Source of the DNA: Nectonema munidae
Taxonomy: Eukaryota > Nematomorpha > Nectonematoida > Nectonematidae
Reading direction: 5' to 3'
Length of the DNA: 64,000 bases
Assembly (NCBI GenBank): GCA_030549495.1
Contig: JAUIRK010001029.1
Span: forward strand, 310,001 to 374,000
The notes below the pieces were generated by a model that did not search any database, was not told where the DNA came from, and worked only from the letters and a program-made list of their open reading frames with translations. This document shows positions 12,601 to 21,955 of the stretch, piece by piece; position 1 is the first letter of the stretch; each line of letters opens with the position of its first letter. The translations under genes were made by a program, and so were the position numbers.

Positions 12601-15600
12601 CTATAGCACACACGAATCCACTTTATCCACTCTGCAACCAACACATACACACGACAACAGAACCCATTGATTTATGTTTCAACCCCTGTAAAGTGTTAAA
12701 CTTACTAACAAAGTAGGTAGACAACTTGGATCTAAAAACTACAAGCCATATGTAGAAGCTTACACCGAAAGCCAGCAGTACCTAACGCTGGCTCTTATGT
12801 AGGTTTAGCTGAATTTACACTTTTTATCGCTGCTGCTGCGAAAGTGTAACAAAAGTTCTGCACTTCCTTGCAGAGAAAATACGCACTCAGTCTCATTTAA
12901 AAATGACTTTTGTTTTATTGTAATTCGCTTGCTTGAGTATTTGACCTTTTTGATGAAATAAATGTACACTTCTAAAAGTTCTTGGAAAGAAGGAAGAACA
13001 TCTATTGAAGAACTTTGAGGAGCCGTTAAAGTTTTGTCACAGTTTAATATATTTTTAATTAAATCTTTCTTGGTTAGGATTAATACCAATTGTTATTATT
13101 TTTTTGTCGTTAATATTTTATTAAATAAAAATTAAACCTAATGTTATCCATTTAAAACATAGTTGTTTTCCATGAACATGGAATGGAATGGAGGTCAGTG
13201 CAAATTTATTATTCTCAAAAGGGGTCATCTACCGGAAAATTTATACTCACTAATAACCCGTCTCGCACTCCAAATACTTAAAATGTTAATAAATTTAACG
13301 CCAGCTCTCACTTCTGCCTTCAACTAAAGACGTACCATTTCATATGCTTACAAAAATGAAACAATTTTTTCCTATTATTTAAAATACTTAAAAAAATTAT
13401 TTTTCAATTTAAATAACCAGAATCCCACTCTGACTCCTAAATTCTATTAGATACCGACTCTGACTCTTATCCACTTAAAACCTCAGACGACTCCCCAATG
13501 CAAATGAATTATAATCACAATTGGTGGCGACGTTGGTTAGAGTTCAGGGATTTCATTCCAAAGGTCTTGTGTTTGATTTCCGATGTACACGAAATAGAAT
13601 TTTTGTTGTTTAATCTGATGCCATTCGGTTGACGTCAAGAAATAAGGGCATCCAGTCAAGAAATGCGCTACGCTCCAAATAAAAAGTGCCACAAATTTGT
13701 ATTTGTGAGGCCCGTCTTACCGTGTGGATTCGGAGCAAGGAACGTTAAACAAAAATGTTCTTTTAATCAAGATTGGCTTTGTTTAAGGTTCTATCCAAGA
13801 AAGAGTTAAATGGGATGAGGTAAGAAGCAAAGGTTGTGTTGATTGCAAGAAGCGTGATATGTCAGTGCAAACGCTTTCCTCCTCAACATCATCATCGTCT
13901 GATTCTTCTTCTGTTTCTCCCTACTCTTTTTCTCACGATGAATCTGATGGAAGTAGCGTATCTGATCAAGTTCAGCCGAGCCAACCTGTGAATTTCGACT
14001 TTGAAAAAATCAACTTAAGCAAAAATAGAAATATAGCACGGCCTGTCGCTATTCGCCGCTCTCCTGATGGTCACCAGCCATTGGTTTCAAGTGATGACGA
14101 TGTGCGAAAAGATCTTTCCCGTAATTCTTATTATTTTATGTGTACTATTTTTTTTCAATAATAATCTTCAAAAAGTGTTCTTTTTAATAAGAAATTTTCT
14201 TCATTGTATACCCTATTTTCGGGTTTATTAGACGAATAGAAAGCTATATCCTGCGGCTAAGAAGACTTGGTTTTGGAATCTTTTATTCATTTTATCAATC
14301 TATAAATAAATCGAATTTTGAAGGAAGCTTACATCGATATGTTGTGCAGCATGTTATATAGCAATTTTCTATTATTTTTTTTATTTGCAATTATACTATA
14401 TAACACCTTTTTGTCATTGTACAAGCAAGTTGTGTTTCTTATTGGAAAAACTAACAACCAGAGTTCCTATTTTATGTTCATCGTAGCTCCAAATAAATTT
14501 CGATGAAGATAAATAAGTTTGTTTCTTTACATGTTTAAAAGATTTTGAATCAATAAGATTACCTTGAAATTCAAAAACATATTAAGAACTTACTTGCTGG
14601 CGAACTCGTCTGAATTAGATTTTCTAGTCTACTCTTACTTTTATTGCTTCAAGTTTGTCATTCAACCAGAAATGAATTTTATTTGCTGAGATAGTGATTT
14701 TATGCTTTTTACTATAAAGACTGAAAACATTTCTGTTCACTGAAAACTACTATACAATTTTTATCGCCAATCGTTGCTCGAGCCTGTTAACTAGTATTAA
14801 TTTTTTATTGACCCAAATTAAGTTCAACAAAATACTATCATTTATTTGAGTTTTTAGTTTTTATGATATTTGTGGTAAAATTATTAGATCAAGGTTTTGC
14901 TTCATAAAAGGTTTTTTGTTCTGATAGACTTTCTGTTATTTTTACAAAACCAAAAAAAAATTCTCGCTTAAAAAATTCAAATAAATATGATAAAATGTTA
15001 TCTGAAACCGATAGTTTAAATTTTGAAATCTGATAACTGAAATCGATAGTATAAATTTTTGTAAACTTCGTACAAAAACGCAAATCATAACAAATCAAAT
15101 TAAATAAATTTTATATTTAGATACCAGAAACCACCAGAGGTTTTTTGAGGTTTTTTTTAATTTATGAAAAAATTAAGTTTTTTGGTAGTTCTTTTTTGTT
15201 ATTTATTATTGTTATATTTTTTAAAATATTCATTGGTTCCTTTTTCTAGGATTTAGATATAGATAAATTACTTTATGTAGTCTGCTTTTTTTGGTATCAA
15301 ATGAGTTTAGGGATTTTATATCAAATTACTTAATGTTGACTGCTTTTTCTAGAATCATATGAGTGAATATAACTGTAAATATCTGAAGATAATTTGAATT
15401 TAATTAACTTCTTACCATCAAACTTTGACTTTTTTGTTAATAAGATAATGAAATCATTATTATCATCAACAAGCTTTTCTATATATTGGTTTTTTATAAA
15501 AAATATCTTAAAGGAGATTTTCATTGAAATTGCCATATTTGATTGGAACATGTAGTCTAGGAGGGAAGTATGACTTGCTTTGAAATAATTTTCATATAAC

Positions 15601-18600
15601 TTTTTTGTTAGGCCATTCAGGAGCAAATATTAATGTATTTTTTTAATTAATGTCATAATCCATTCCATCAGTTAAACAACTTTCAAACTCAGCTTCAACT
15701 TCAGAAGCCATAGATTAGCCAGAAAAGACACACCATTTATCATATAGACAGACTTATATTAATCCATTTGTTTAATCAATTTTATATACAGTGAAACCTC
15801 GACTATTCAAATTTTCCCATACCCCAACAACTTTCATTGCAACCTAAAGAAAGAAAGAAAGATAAAATTGATCACGTATCCGAACAATTTCTTTGTCTCC
15901 TAAACTGTTCGGATACTTGGGGTTCTACTGTACTTACATTTACAAAATTTATCTTATTAATTCATATATATTTTTGCGTACATGCGCATTTGAAGAAATT
16001 GAATACATTTTTTTTCTTTTCATACTACCCCATCTTGTTAATTAGACTTTTAGGGCAAGCACATTTTATGTCTTTCCTCCTACTCTCCGCAGTGTGCTAC
16101 TTCATAACACACTAAAGCAGAATTGTTCAAGCTTTTTTTGGCGCGGGAGACACCTAGAAAAAATATGAACTTCGGGCCGTTTTTTGTTTTTTTACTAATT
16201 TACCATTATGATTTATTATTATTAAACTAGTCAGGTAGCGTTAAAAATAAAGAAAAATTAATTATACATCCCTAAAATATATAATATTTTCATATAAAGC
16301 ATGAACAATTATTACAAAATATGTTAAAAATGCGTTAAGTTGAGTATTTTCAAAAACTAATGAAAAGTGGGGTTCATGAGTGACAGTAGTCTATGTTTTA
16401 TTTTAATTCAAATGATACAAATATGCACAATATTTCAAAAGAAGCAGCGGGCTGAATTTGAGAAAGCCATCATCATTTTTTTTATTTTTTATATATCTTT
16501 ACTTCATTTGTCGAAAAATGTAAGGAGCTTTGAATTCAAAAAGATTTCAATGAATCATCTTCTTGACTTATCTTACAAACATTTTAAAACTTATTGAATA
16601 TTCATTTTATGTTTTTTTTGCTTTTCAGCTTCAAATACAGATTTCAATTTTCACTCATATTCTCTGTTCAAAAACACAGACTCATCTGATTTACTTCCTA
16701 AAAGCACTCATTCTAAGGTATTTATTTCAAAGCTTCGTTCTTTACATTTTTTGCGTTTTGTTACCGTTATCCCGCTCCTCCAACGCCGATAAAAGTAAAG
16801 GTACCGTGGGGTGTTTTCACCGAGAAGGCGTGATTTTTCTTTTGAAGCTTGTATCAAACTATGAGGAAAGTAGGCTTGATGCGGGATCGAACCCAAGATC
16901 TTGAGTTATCGAAACCCAGAACCAACCTATACTCACGCCTACTACCTATATATTTTTTATTAAATAAATACTTTATAATTTTTTAGCTCAAAAACTAAAA
17001 TAATTCCTGTAGTTAGATTTAATTGGTTAGTATATCCTTGAAACAAATAATTTAATATTCAAGTTGATAACAATCTATTTAAATAAGATAATTAAGTAAA
17101 TAATTCACGTAAATGCAAACTAGCTAACAAACAACCAACATTTTCTCATACACGCAAAAATTTGGCAATTAAAATCAACAGTAAAGGGTTAGGCGTGTGT
17201 TTACCAAACTTTTATTGCGCTGCAACTCTTTGTAAGTCCTAAAATTATAACACAACACCAACTTTATTTTGTAGGGTAAGTTATCATTCGAAGTTTTGGC
17301 TAAACAACAAGAAACTTTCTGTGAAAACCCACTCTTCCATTGAATATAGTTTGCGAAACCCTAGGTTAGTAATCCAACGTACCATCTTCTGGGAATTTGA
17401 AATGTTTACACTTTCTTGTTTTGATTTATTACGTGTTTTTTTGCCAAGCTTCAAGAACGCTTCGTAGTCTTGCCAAATAAATTTTTTTCACTAAATGTAA
17501 ATATTTTTAATTGAATACTTTTATATGTTACAGCAGCCATGTTTTCATATCGCTAGTTAAAAGTTTCCACGTTTAAAACTGAAGAAGTAGAATGATGAAT
17601 GAATTTTATATTATAAAATCAGTAGATCAAATCTAGTTTATCGAGATTCGGTGGTATGTATACTATTTCTTCAAAAATACTATTAATGTCTTTGCTATAT
17701 TGCCTTGAAAGAATACAAAATTAACAAACACTATTTTTTTTATATCTTTTAGCGATTCTTAGCAAACAATCGAAAAAATTCACTTTATTTGCAGAAATAG
17801 TTGACTATTAATTTTTTGACTTTTAACACTTTTTTGCTAATTTCTTTCCATTACAACAACTCAAATGTCATATTAGTGGCGTGGCATTGATAAATCAAAG
17901 AATCAATGTTTCTCTATTTTATGCTACTCGCGTTTCCTTTTACTCCTGTCTATATTTCTCATTCTATTTCACATAATCATTTCTTGTTACATCTGCTGCA
18001 GTGAATAGTGTATGTATATCAACTAGAGGTGTATCGGATATAAAAATTTTTGTATTCGCTGATGCGTATTCGAAAAAAGTGTCTCAAACAAACACTTGGT
18101 TAAACCTTGATCAGGTTATTGGAATCAAAACTTGGGAAAGAGTTTGCAAAAATAACAATAATAATGGAAAATTTAAAAAGAGCTAACCTTATGGTGATAG
18201 TTAACCACGTGATAAATCACTATCTTATTTATTCACTTCCCCAGCCCAAAATAATTTTTTGAATAATAATATAATTTTTAAATATTTAAATTTAAGAAAT
18301 AACTAGTAATCAATAGAATTTTACATGGATATCATCAATACAAATTTTTTTTTTATAAAAAATCTATTTTGTTTATTTTATCTTCCTTAATTGCTGTACT
18401 TGTTGAATGTCTCTTGTAGACCAATAGGAGTAATTAGAGGGGGCGTGGGTTGTCTCTTGTAGATCAATAGGAGTAATTAGATGGGGGTGGGTTTTGTTTT
18501 TTTTAAGAGTAGAATCTATTCATAATTATATTGTTATGTTTATAATTATTCATTTATTTTGTTTTATTTTCTCATATGATAAAATAGTAAAACTTTATTT

Positions 18601-19607
18601 AAAGATGATAACTACTTTAATAGAAAAATTTCTATTTTTTAATTCTGAATATAACATTTCATGAAAAATGACCGGGTAATATATCTACACGATTTCTCAT
18701 ATTTATTAAATAATGTTATTGAGATCATATTTGGCGGTCGACAATAATTTTAAACTCTCAAACGTTCGCAAGCCCTTGATATAAGCAGACGATACGACCG
18801 CATTAATGCTTTAATGAGTATTGCTAGAATTCTATTTTTCTTTCTTCTTTCATATTTGGATAGGAAGGAGAGGATGGATGGGCAAAGTCGTTGATATTGA
18901 ATATGCCGATCAAAAAAAACGCAGAAGTTCCACCACCCCCAATTCCATCTTACAGACCGAATCAACACATTCGCAGTTCATCCCTAGATCTGAAGCGTGT
19001 CTTCCCTGTTTCCCACAACTCCCAATTCACCCCATCAAGCAGTATCATGAATACGATCAATCAGCACAACCCCCCACAAACTTCTCTAGCATGGCGGCCT
19101 GCTTCCATAATCGCCTCCACAACTTCGACAGGCTTCCAAAATAGCGTCTTTGTTCAAACTTCAACCAAATCATCGAAGAATGTCGAATTTACGCTACCGC
19201 CCACTCAACAAAGCATCGAAAACGTGTCTCTCTCCCTACACCCATCTAACAACAACAACAAAAACACCAGTTTACACCATAGAACTCAATCGCTTGACCG
19301 TAAACTCATTCAAAATACAATCGATTTATCCGCTTACAGAAATGCGAATTCCGTCTCAACAACGCAACAACAGACACCTTCTATTTTTCAGTATACTTGT
19401 GATGATGACCAAGATGACAGGAGAGAACTTAATCATCGGCAGGCATTAGCCAACGCTGATAAGATCAACAAGATAACAAAGCGACAACAAAATCACAACA
19501 TTCTCTTAATTCGCCTGAACACGCAGCTCAACTATAATTTATGGGAGCTGCAAAGCAAAAAAGTCACCCTTCAAGACAGACTAAATTCCCTGATTTCAGA
19601 TCCATGA
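429..19607 (+). CDS. REPS: REPS gene (RalBP1-associated Eps-homology domain protein), 5' end outside the window or unresolved
   Basis: Whole-gene entry; exons are listed separately. REPS proteins bind RalBP1 and endocytic adaptors through an EH domain and a C-terminal coiled coil, linking Ral GTPase signalling to receptor endocytosis in the cytoplasm. Three exons encode one EH domain that aligns along its length with the second EH domain of vertebrate REPS1. A later exon carries the Ser-rich linker with a 'ARPVAIRRSP' block like REPS1 'VHPVPIRMTP'. The last exon has a proline stretch, RSSSLD and a coiled coil ending 27 bases before an AATAAA. Junction phases agree through all five exons as modelled (1, 2, 1, 0). 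The first EH domain was not found and should lie upstream. Introns are long (4.1, 0.08, 8.8 and 4.8 kb), so further small exons could have been missed in the last two. The gene is convergent with NCKX. Confidence 0.88.
744..1003. repeat. Near-perfect ~100-bp inverted repeat (hairpin) in REPS intron 1
   Basis: Bases 744-845 are repeated in inverted form at 903-1003, separated by a 57-bp loop. The only clear mismatch block is GGCTCCC against GCGGCC near the loop. The arms consist of the same sequence as the tandem unit that follows at 1004-1440, so one unit of the array has been flipped. Transcription through the intron would give a long, almost fully paired stem. Confidence 0.85.
1004..1440. 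repeat. Tandem repeat, 183-bp unit
   Basis: The marker GAACAGAAAGTT appears at 1061, 1244 and 1427, an exact 183-bp spacing. The unit contains ATTCTTTGATTACAGAATTT, TTTGACAGATATATTATTTA and GTAACATCGTATGA. The first unit is fused to the hairpin at 744-1003. Similarity between units is high, so the array is fairly young or homogenised. Confidence 0.85.
1481..1564. repeat. Minisatellite, 28-bp unit x3
   Basis: TCGTAGTATACAGGTTGGAG recurs at 1481 (one change), 1509 and 1537, a 28-bp period, directly after the 183-bp array. No coding sense. Confidence 0.85.
1565..2378. other. REPS intron 1, no recognised feature
   Basis: AT-rich with T runs. The open frames here have no recognisable protein pattern or splice framing. 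Confidence 0.5.
2379..2434. repeat. 56-bp direct repeat, left copy
   Basis: Identical over all 56 bases to 3658-3713 (starts TTTTTGTGAAGG, ends CACTAAAATAAT). The two copies bracket a 1223-bp block that holds a fragment of a repetitive protein gene. Confidence 0.9.
2460..3510 (-). pseudogene. Fragment of a multicopy, probably mobile-element-borne protein family (PPLHIKLG family)
   Basis: On the - strand, motifs typical of a large repeated animal protein family appear in order: FAVPMVWREPKNH..DCYFC, QLFNQSELNDLVRDL, WRLFIDSSKSSLK.VLLHNG, ICVDLKMVNFLLG, YPCFLCLWDSRA and PPLHIKLGLMKQFVKAL. I know the family as numerous copies in arthropod and fish genomes, usually annotated as uncharacterised; its enzymatic role and element class are unknown to me. 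The copy is broken: it is spread over more than one frame and lacks both the N-terminal part and everything after the PPLHIKLG motif. It lies within REPS intron 1, opposite in strand, and is flanked by a perfect 56-bp duplication, with an A-rich run at 3606-3654. Confidence 0.7.
3658..3713. repeat. 56-bp direct repeat, right copy
   Basis: Perfect match to 2379-2434. It is preceded directly by homopolymer runs (A then T, 3606-3662), so the junction is low complexity. It could be a long insertion duplication, a tandem duplication with a patch inserted, or an assembly overlap left in place. Confidence 0.9.
3733..3851 (-). mobile_element. TTAA-flanked MITE, family B copy
   Basis: Read on the - strand it starts next to TTAA (3852-3855) and contains the perfect 18-bp palindrome AGTCGACTATAGTCGACT. 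AAAATCGTCTGCGTTTAT, ATCTTCTGCTTTAC and ATATCGTCTGATTA follow. The same order is seen at 9528, 27395 and 60682. The far end (3729-3732, TTAC) looks like a decayed TTAA. It is non-coding. Confidence 0.7.
3856..4732. other. Rest of REPS intron 1
   Basis: AT-rich intron. No transposon ends or coding motifs were recognised. It ends in the TTTTCAATAG acceptor for the next exon. Confidence 0.5.
4733..4796 (+). CDS. REPS: REPS exon, middle of EH domain
   Basis: This 64-base exon reads NKAKLFFQKSKLSYAELSKI plus TG of a split Trp codon. It aligns with REPS1 '[20 protein letters not shown]'. The acceptor is TTTTCAATAG|GA and the donor is TTTG|GTATTG. Incoming phase 1 completes the Gly codon G|GA; outgoing phase 2 completes Trp TG|G in the next exon. 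Confidence 0.88.
4874..5001 (+). CDS. REPS: REPS exon, EF-hand part of EH domain
   Basis: It begins with the third base of the split Trp codon, then ELCDVTKDGMLSYSEF..AMHLIILKRKG, matching REPS1 '[23 protein letters not shown]'. The EF-hand loop keeps D1, D5, G6 and E12 but has Thr at position 3, so Ca2+ binding is possible but not certain. Then comes IPQSLPSSLLP. The donor is placed at CCAA|GTACTT because its phase (1) fits the acceptor of the exon at 13788. The frame alternatively runs on through a T-run to a stop. Confidence 0.8.
5052..5470. repeat. Degenerate tandem repeat, ~85-115-bp period, about five copies
   Basis: The phrase TATCTTTTCAATAGTGACAC recurs with changes near 5061, 5151, 5241, 5354 and 5439, each followed by TTGTTTGAAT-like text and TA-rich sequence. 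It is old and diverged, just downstream of the third EH exon. Confidence 0.65.
6021..6281. mobile_element. Pogo/Tigger-like MITE
   Basis: It opens CAGTCAACCTTTGTTAAACC and closes GATTAACCAAGATTGATTG, which are imperfect inverted ends, with TA on both outer sides. TA targets and CAGT ends are typical of Tc1/mariner-pogo elements. Non-coding, 261 bp, decayed. Confidence 0.45.
6282..9357. other. REPS intron 3, no clear feature
   Basis: Very AT-rich. A weak decayed TTAA-MITE end (CGACTCTGAGCGTTTA) is seen near 6662-6677. No exon with homology to REPS was recognised, though a small one could be missed. Confidence 0.4.
9358..9420 (+). mobile_element. Truncated tRNA-derived SINE head
   Basis: GGCGTGAG, GGTTGGTTAGAT (A-box region) and TTCGATAACTCAAGGTCTTG match the head of the 59775 copy. 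The B box is altered and the tail is absent. Confidence 0.6.
9528..9634 (+). mobile_element. TTAA-flanked MITE, family B copy
   Basis: TTAA lies at 9524-9527 and 9635-9638. The ends CAGGTTAACGACC and AGTCATTAACCAG are inverted partners (10 of 13). Inside are GAGTCGACTTTACAAAAATA, ATCTGCTTTACATTAGATAT and CGTCTGATTA in the same order as in other copies. Confidence 0.65.
9640..9909 (+). pseudogene. hAT transposase fragment
   Basis: The frame reads VVKKRLSDFGLNLNRYIVGV then TTDSASL and HQLCLANGIHLSMCDDL. hAT transposases have '.L..FGL.....I..ITTDGAS' followed by 'Q.CYAHGIHLAV.DVLY', so this is the first catalytic Asp region (the D of TTDS) and the C/H region after it. Only ~70 residues remain; the rest of a ~600-residue enzyme is missing. 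Confidence 0.65.
9910..11392. other. REPS intron 3, no clear gene
   Basis: AT-rich with scattered SINE/MITE-like debris (for example ACTCCGACTTTAAAG near 10900 and CGGATTCGGAAGG near 10567). No bounded element could be defined. Confidence 0.4.
11393..11771. mobile_element. hAT-type MITE with perfect 8-bp target duplication
   Basis: TTCTAGAG is present on both sides (11385-11392 and 11772-11779). The ends CAGAGGTACTTAATT and, inverted, CAGCGCTACTCAACT match at 11 of 15. The 8-bp duplication and CAG ends are hAT hallmarks. It includes a ~103-bp stretch (11529-11631) that recurs at 13664-13767. Non-coding. Confidence 0.75.
12460..12716 (+). pseudogene. C-terminal remnant of a LINE ORF2
   Basis: The frame reads LPRRHRLAQLRANKSTLL, then KIDPIAHTNPLYPLCNQHIH and ends near a stop at 12714. 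Jockey/I-type LINE polyproteins close with '.LPR..R..LAQLRS......Y...I.......C..C....HT..HLF.C', a terminal Cys/His motif. This copy keeps C..L.N.HIHTT but has lost the HLFNC part. The upstream RT and RNase H regions were not found nearby. Confidence 0.4.
13522..13640 (+). mobile_element. Diverged tRNA-derived SINE
   Basis: GACGTTGGTTAGAGTTCAGG is an A-box-like block. GGTCTTGTGTTTGATTTCCG is the counterpart of the SINE body with the B box. Spacing between them fits the family head. It lies just upstream of the repeat fragment at 13664 and the REPS exon. Confidence 0.45.
13664..13767 (+). repeat. Repeat fragment shared with the hAT MITE at 11393
   Basis: Nearly identical to 11529-11631 (TGCGCTACG.TCCAAATAAA, then GAGGCCCGTCTTACCGTGTG and GGAGCAAGGAACGTTAAAC). 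It ends only 20 bases before the acceptor of the REPS exon at 13788, so mobile DNA supplies most of the sequence just upstream of that splice site. Confidence 0.8.
13788..14101 (+). CDS. REPS: REPS exon, Ser-rich linker
   Basis: The reading runs SIQERVKWDEVRSKG, a long Ser-rich stretch (SSSTSSSSDSSSVSPYSFSH), an acidic patch, then FDFEKINLSKNRNIARPVAI and RRSPDGHQPLVSSDDD. REPS1 has a Ser-rich region followed by 'QFDSNIA...IVHPVPIRMTPSKIH' at the same place. The acceptor TTTAAG|GT and donor GAT|GTGCGA are chosen because they keep phase with 5001 and 18864. A stronger-looking donor at 14121 would need an extra exon. Confidence 0.7.
14102..15788. other. REPS intron 4, first part
   Basis: AT-rich; the open frames on the - strand at 14889-15626 are lysine- and phenylalanine-rich and match nothing known to me. 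Confidence 0.4.
15789..15930. mobile_element. Pogo/Tigger-like MITE
   Basis: The ends CAGTGAAACCTCGACTATTC and (inverted) CAGTAGAACCCCAAGTATCC are flanked by TA at 15787-15788 and 15931-15932. This CAGTGAAACCTCG end is classic for pogo-like MITEs. 142 bp, non-coding. Confidence 0.7.
15931..16792. other. REPS intron 4, no clear feature
   Basis: A possible hAT end (CAAGCTTTTTTTGGCGCGGG, ~16129) lacks a partner. Otherwise AT-rich. Confidence 0.35.
16793..16939 (-). mobile_element. tRNA-derived SINE, full-length-like
   Basis: On the - strand: GGCGTGAGTATAGGTTGGTT, TTCGATAACTCAAGATCTTG, B box GGGTTCGATCCCGC, then the ATCAAGCCTACTTTCCTCAT body. The end is TACCTTTAC. It has the same layout as the 59775 copy. 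Confidence 0.8.
17191..17370. mobile_element. Possible hAT MITE remnant
   Basis: GTGTTTACCAAACTTTTATT at the left and (inverted) CTAGGGTTTCGCAAACTATA at the right resemble the common hAT end 'CAGGGGTTCCCAAACT'. No clean 8-bp duplication. Confidence 0.35.
18409..18492. repeat. 42-bp tandem duplication
   Basis: TGTCTCTTGTAGACCAATAG (with GAC/GAT change) and AGGAGTAATTAGA occur twice, starting at 18409 and 18451, followed by G-rich GGGGGCGTGGGT. Confidence 0.85.
18864..19607 (+). CDS. REPS: REPS terminal exon with Pro-rich motif and C-terminal coiled coil
   Basis: After the acceptor TTTGGATAG, the frame reads EGEDGWAKS, then VPPPPIPSYRPNQH and RSSSLDLKRVF. This corresponds to REPS1 'PPPPPPRP....SRSSSLDMNRTF'. 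A long Asn/Gln/Ser/Thr-rich middle follows. The last ~50 residues (ADKINKITKRQQNHNILLIR, then LNTQLNYNLWELQSKKVTLQ) form a heptad-like helix. They match the REPS1 end '[20 protein letters not shown]', the RalBP1-binding coiled-coil region. About 247 residues to the TGA. Confidence 0.88.
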   Translation, partial: EGEDGWAKSLILNMPIKKNAEVPPPPIPSYRPNQHIRSSSLDLKRVFPVSHNSQFTPSSSIMNTINQHNPPQTSLAWRPASIIASTTSTGFQNSVFVQTSTKSSKNVEFTLPPTQQSIENVSLSLHPSNNNNKNTSLHHRTQSLDRKLIQNTIDLSAYRNANSVSTTQQQTPSIFQYTCDDDQDDRRELNHRQALANADKINKITKRQQNHNILLIRLNTQLNYNLWELQSKKVTLQDRLNSLISDP

Positions 19608-19629
19608 AATATGCACATTTGCCTCAAAG

Positions 19630-19635
19630 AATAAA
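19630..19635 (+). terminator. Poly(A) signal candidate for REPS
   Basis: AATAAA begins 23 bases after the stop. A second signal-like AAATAAAT lies near 19747. Confidence 0.5.
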
Positions 19636-21484
19636 CCTAAGCGTATTGAGGGCGTATGCGTGCATAAAATGCAATATCATTTTGTATTTCTTTTTAATTT
19701 AGTATTGATATTTTTTTACTTCTTGCTGTGATGATTACCTTATAACTAAATAAATTTCATTCCATTTCTTTAAATCCGAATAAAATTTCTTCATTCCGTT
19801 GCTATTGTAAAATCATAAAAGTTTAATTTAATTGTTTAAGGTCTTATTCAGACCTCATTCCAACAACCCCGCTATGACTGCAATCGATTTTTTACTTTAC
19901 TAATTTCTTTTAAACTTGCGTGTAGAATTTGTTAATCCGACACAAAATATTAACTTTTTATTTTTCGTAAAAAAAATTTAAGATTGCCTGTGCGATAGAA
20001 CTTGCTCACAAAGGGAGTGCAATATTTTCATATGTTTGTGAATGAATCGTAGTTTATACCTAAAGATAATGCATTTAAAGCACTAGTTTCCTTACTTTTC
20101 CCATCTCTTTGGTGTAGGATAGAAGTTAAGTAATCATTTGTTAAAGATTTTTTTCCCAAAACAAATATTTTATATACTTCATTTAATAAATAACACTTTA
20201 GATTGAGGTATTGATTCTTTATAAATTTCATACATCGGTAGAAATTTCGTTAATCCGACAAAAATATATGTGAAACCAACAGTCAAACAGATAAACGAGG
20301 TCTGACTCGACTTCTTATTTTACTTAAATCCATCTTTTCAAACATTTTGCCTTGCTTTTTATGCGATGATGATCTTAATCACCTAAATATTCAGTTATAG
20401 GATCCACTTTTTCCCCTTAAAAAACTTAGTACAAATAATTTCATTTTCATGTAATTTATAGTTTATAACTTATTTGATTGGAATAATCGATTGGCTTTAT
20501 TTCTTTATTTTTAACTTTATTGATTGGAATAGTTAATTTATATAAATTTAAGGTTTGTAGAATATTTCTTCCAAAATTTTAAACATTTAATTTCTGAGCA
20601 ATATTTAAATTCACGTCCACATACTAGTCAATTCATAGACCCATACATGGGTGTCCGCTAATGGGGGCAAATAGGTCAAAACGGACACCCTAGAAAATTG
20701 ATATTAATGCCGGATGCAATTATAATTTTAAATATCATAAACATTTCAAAAAAAGGAAAAAACATTTTTGAAATAACAAAGACTTATTTAAAAGTTTGAA
20801 AATTTTTGACACTTCCTAGAAATTCTTGAGTGGCCGCCCATGGACCTATGTCTTAAATATATTTTCAAACAATTTACTTTACTGACTGAATATATGTATG
20901 TGTTATGAAGATTATATAAGGTCATTCTTTGTTTTTCTGTCTTATACTAATCTACAAAATTTTTTAAATTTAATTAACAATGCATTTCATTAGAGAGTAA
21001 TCAATTCACCTAACCAATTCATTTGATATGAATCGGGCTTGTTTACAATTAGTGAGATGAGAGGAAAATCGTTTAGCTCCTAATCAATATTGTATCAGAT
21101 GTGGGGTTGTCGAATAATATAATGTCGGATAAATGAAGTCTGACTGTATTAACAATTTTAGTAAAAATGATAGGTTCACTAAAAATGATAGGAATATACA
21201 AAAAATAATATCAGAAAATTTTACATGCTTGTCTGGTTTGCTTTGCAGAAATTGCTGATTTCTTTATAACGCTTAAAAACTTTTCATTTGGAAAGACAAC
21301 TCACGTTTGACTACAGCAAAATTTTTTCAAATTCGAAATCATTTTCTTTGTATAACTTATAAAACAAACAAGAGTTGAAGACATTTGCTTTAATGAAATA
21401 CAATTTTAATGCCTTCATTGAGACCATTTTTCAACTCATCAGGTATGGTTTAATTTTGGCGATGAATAGCGCACTGGGTACTAA
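19636..21484. other. Intergenic, convergent gap, first part
   Basis: No exon. Traces of pogo-like ends (GTTAATCCGACA near 19930 and 20250; GTCTGACTGTA near 21140) suggest decayed MITEs whose limits I could not fix. Confidence 0.35.
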
Positions 21485-21955
21485 TTACATCTGGAGAAGT
21501 TTGCTTAACCAGAGTTTGAAAACTACAACGACGACAATGAATTGAAAGAGCGCAGTCAGTACATACTTCAAGTGCATGTTGTGGCTTATCATCTGCAAAA
21601 AAACTGTCCATCTCAAATATTTCTCTTGCAATTCTATACTAAGAGTTTCGCAAAACAAAAATTTGTCTACCAGGTGCTTGCCATACGCATATTGTACGTA
21701 AACGCAAGGCTGAGCTAAGTTTGCAGGATCCGTGGTTTCAATCTGAATTGCAAAAAAGTTGAAAATCGAATTCCGAATCAATAAAACAACTTGTGATATT
21801 ATGTCATCAGACATCTCTTCTATTAGCCTTCTAACGGTTTCCTTTGACAGGAAGATATGCTTCAACTTTACATCTTCAAAACTTCTTAGCACCTTCAATA
21901 TGATATCTTTAATCAAACATTTTATGATATTTTGTTTATTACAGGTCAAGTTCAC
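21485..21955 (-). pseudogene. hAT transposase fragment, ZBED/SCAND3-like
   Basis: The - strand frame reads FLSKETVRRLIEEMSDDIIS..VVLLIRNS.FNFFAIQIETTD, then NLAQPCVYVQYAYGKHLVDK and FLFCETL. Domesticated and mobile hAT proteins of the SCAND3/ZBED5 group carry 'LSNNTV.RRI.EM..DI..QL...I..S..FALQ.DESTDI.N.A.LL.FVRY......EEFLF'. The DEST motif is changed to IETTD here, losing the acidic pair, so it is a dead fragment. Its tail reads into a hydrophobic segment unlike the family. Confidence 0.65.

Noticed and set aside
15837-16115. A 92-codon + strand frame starting in the pogo-like MITE
   Set aside because: It begins inside the MITE and has no family similarity.
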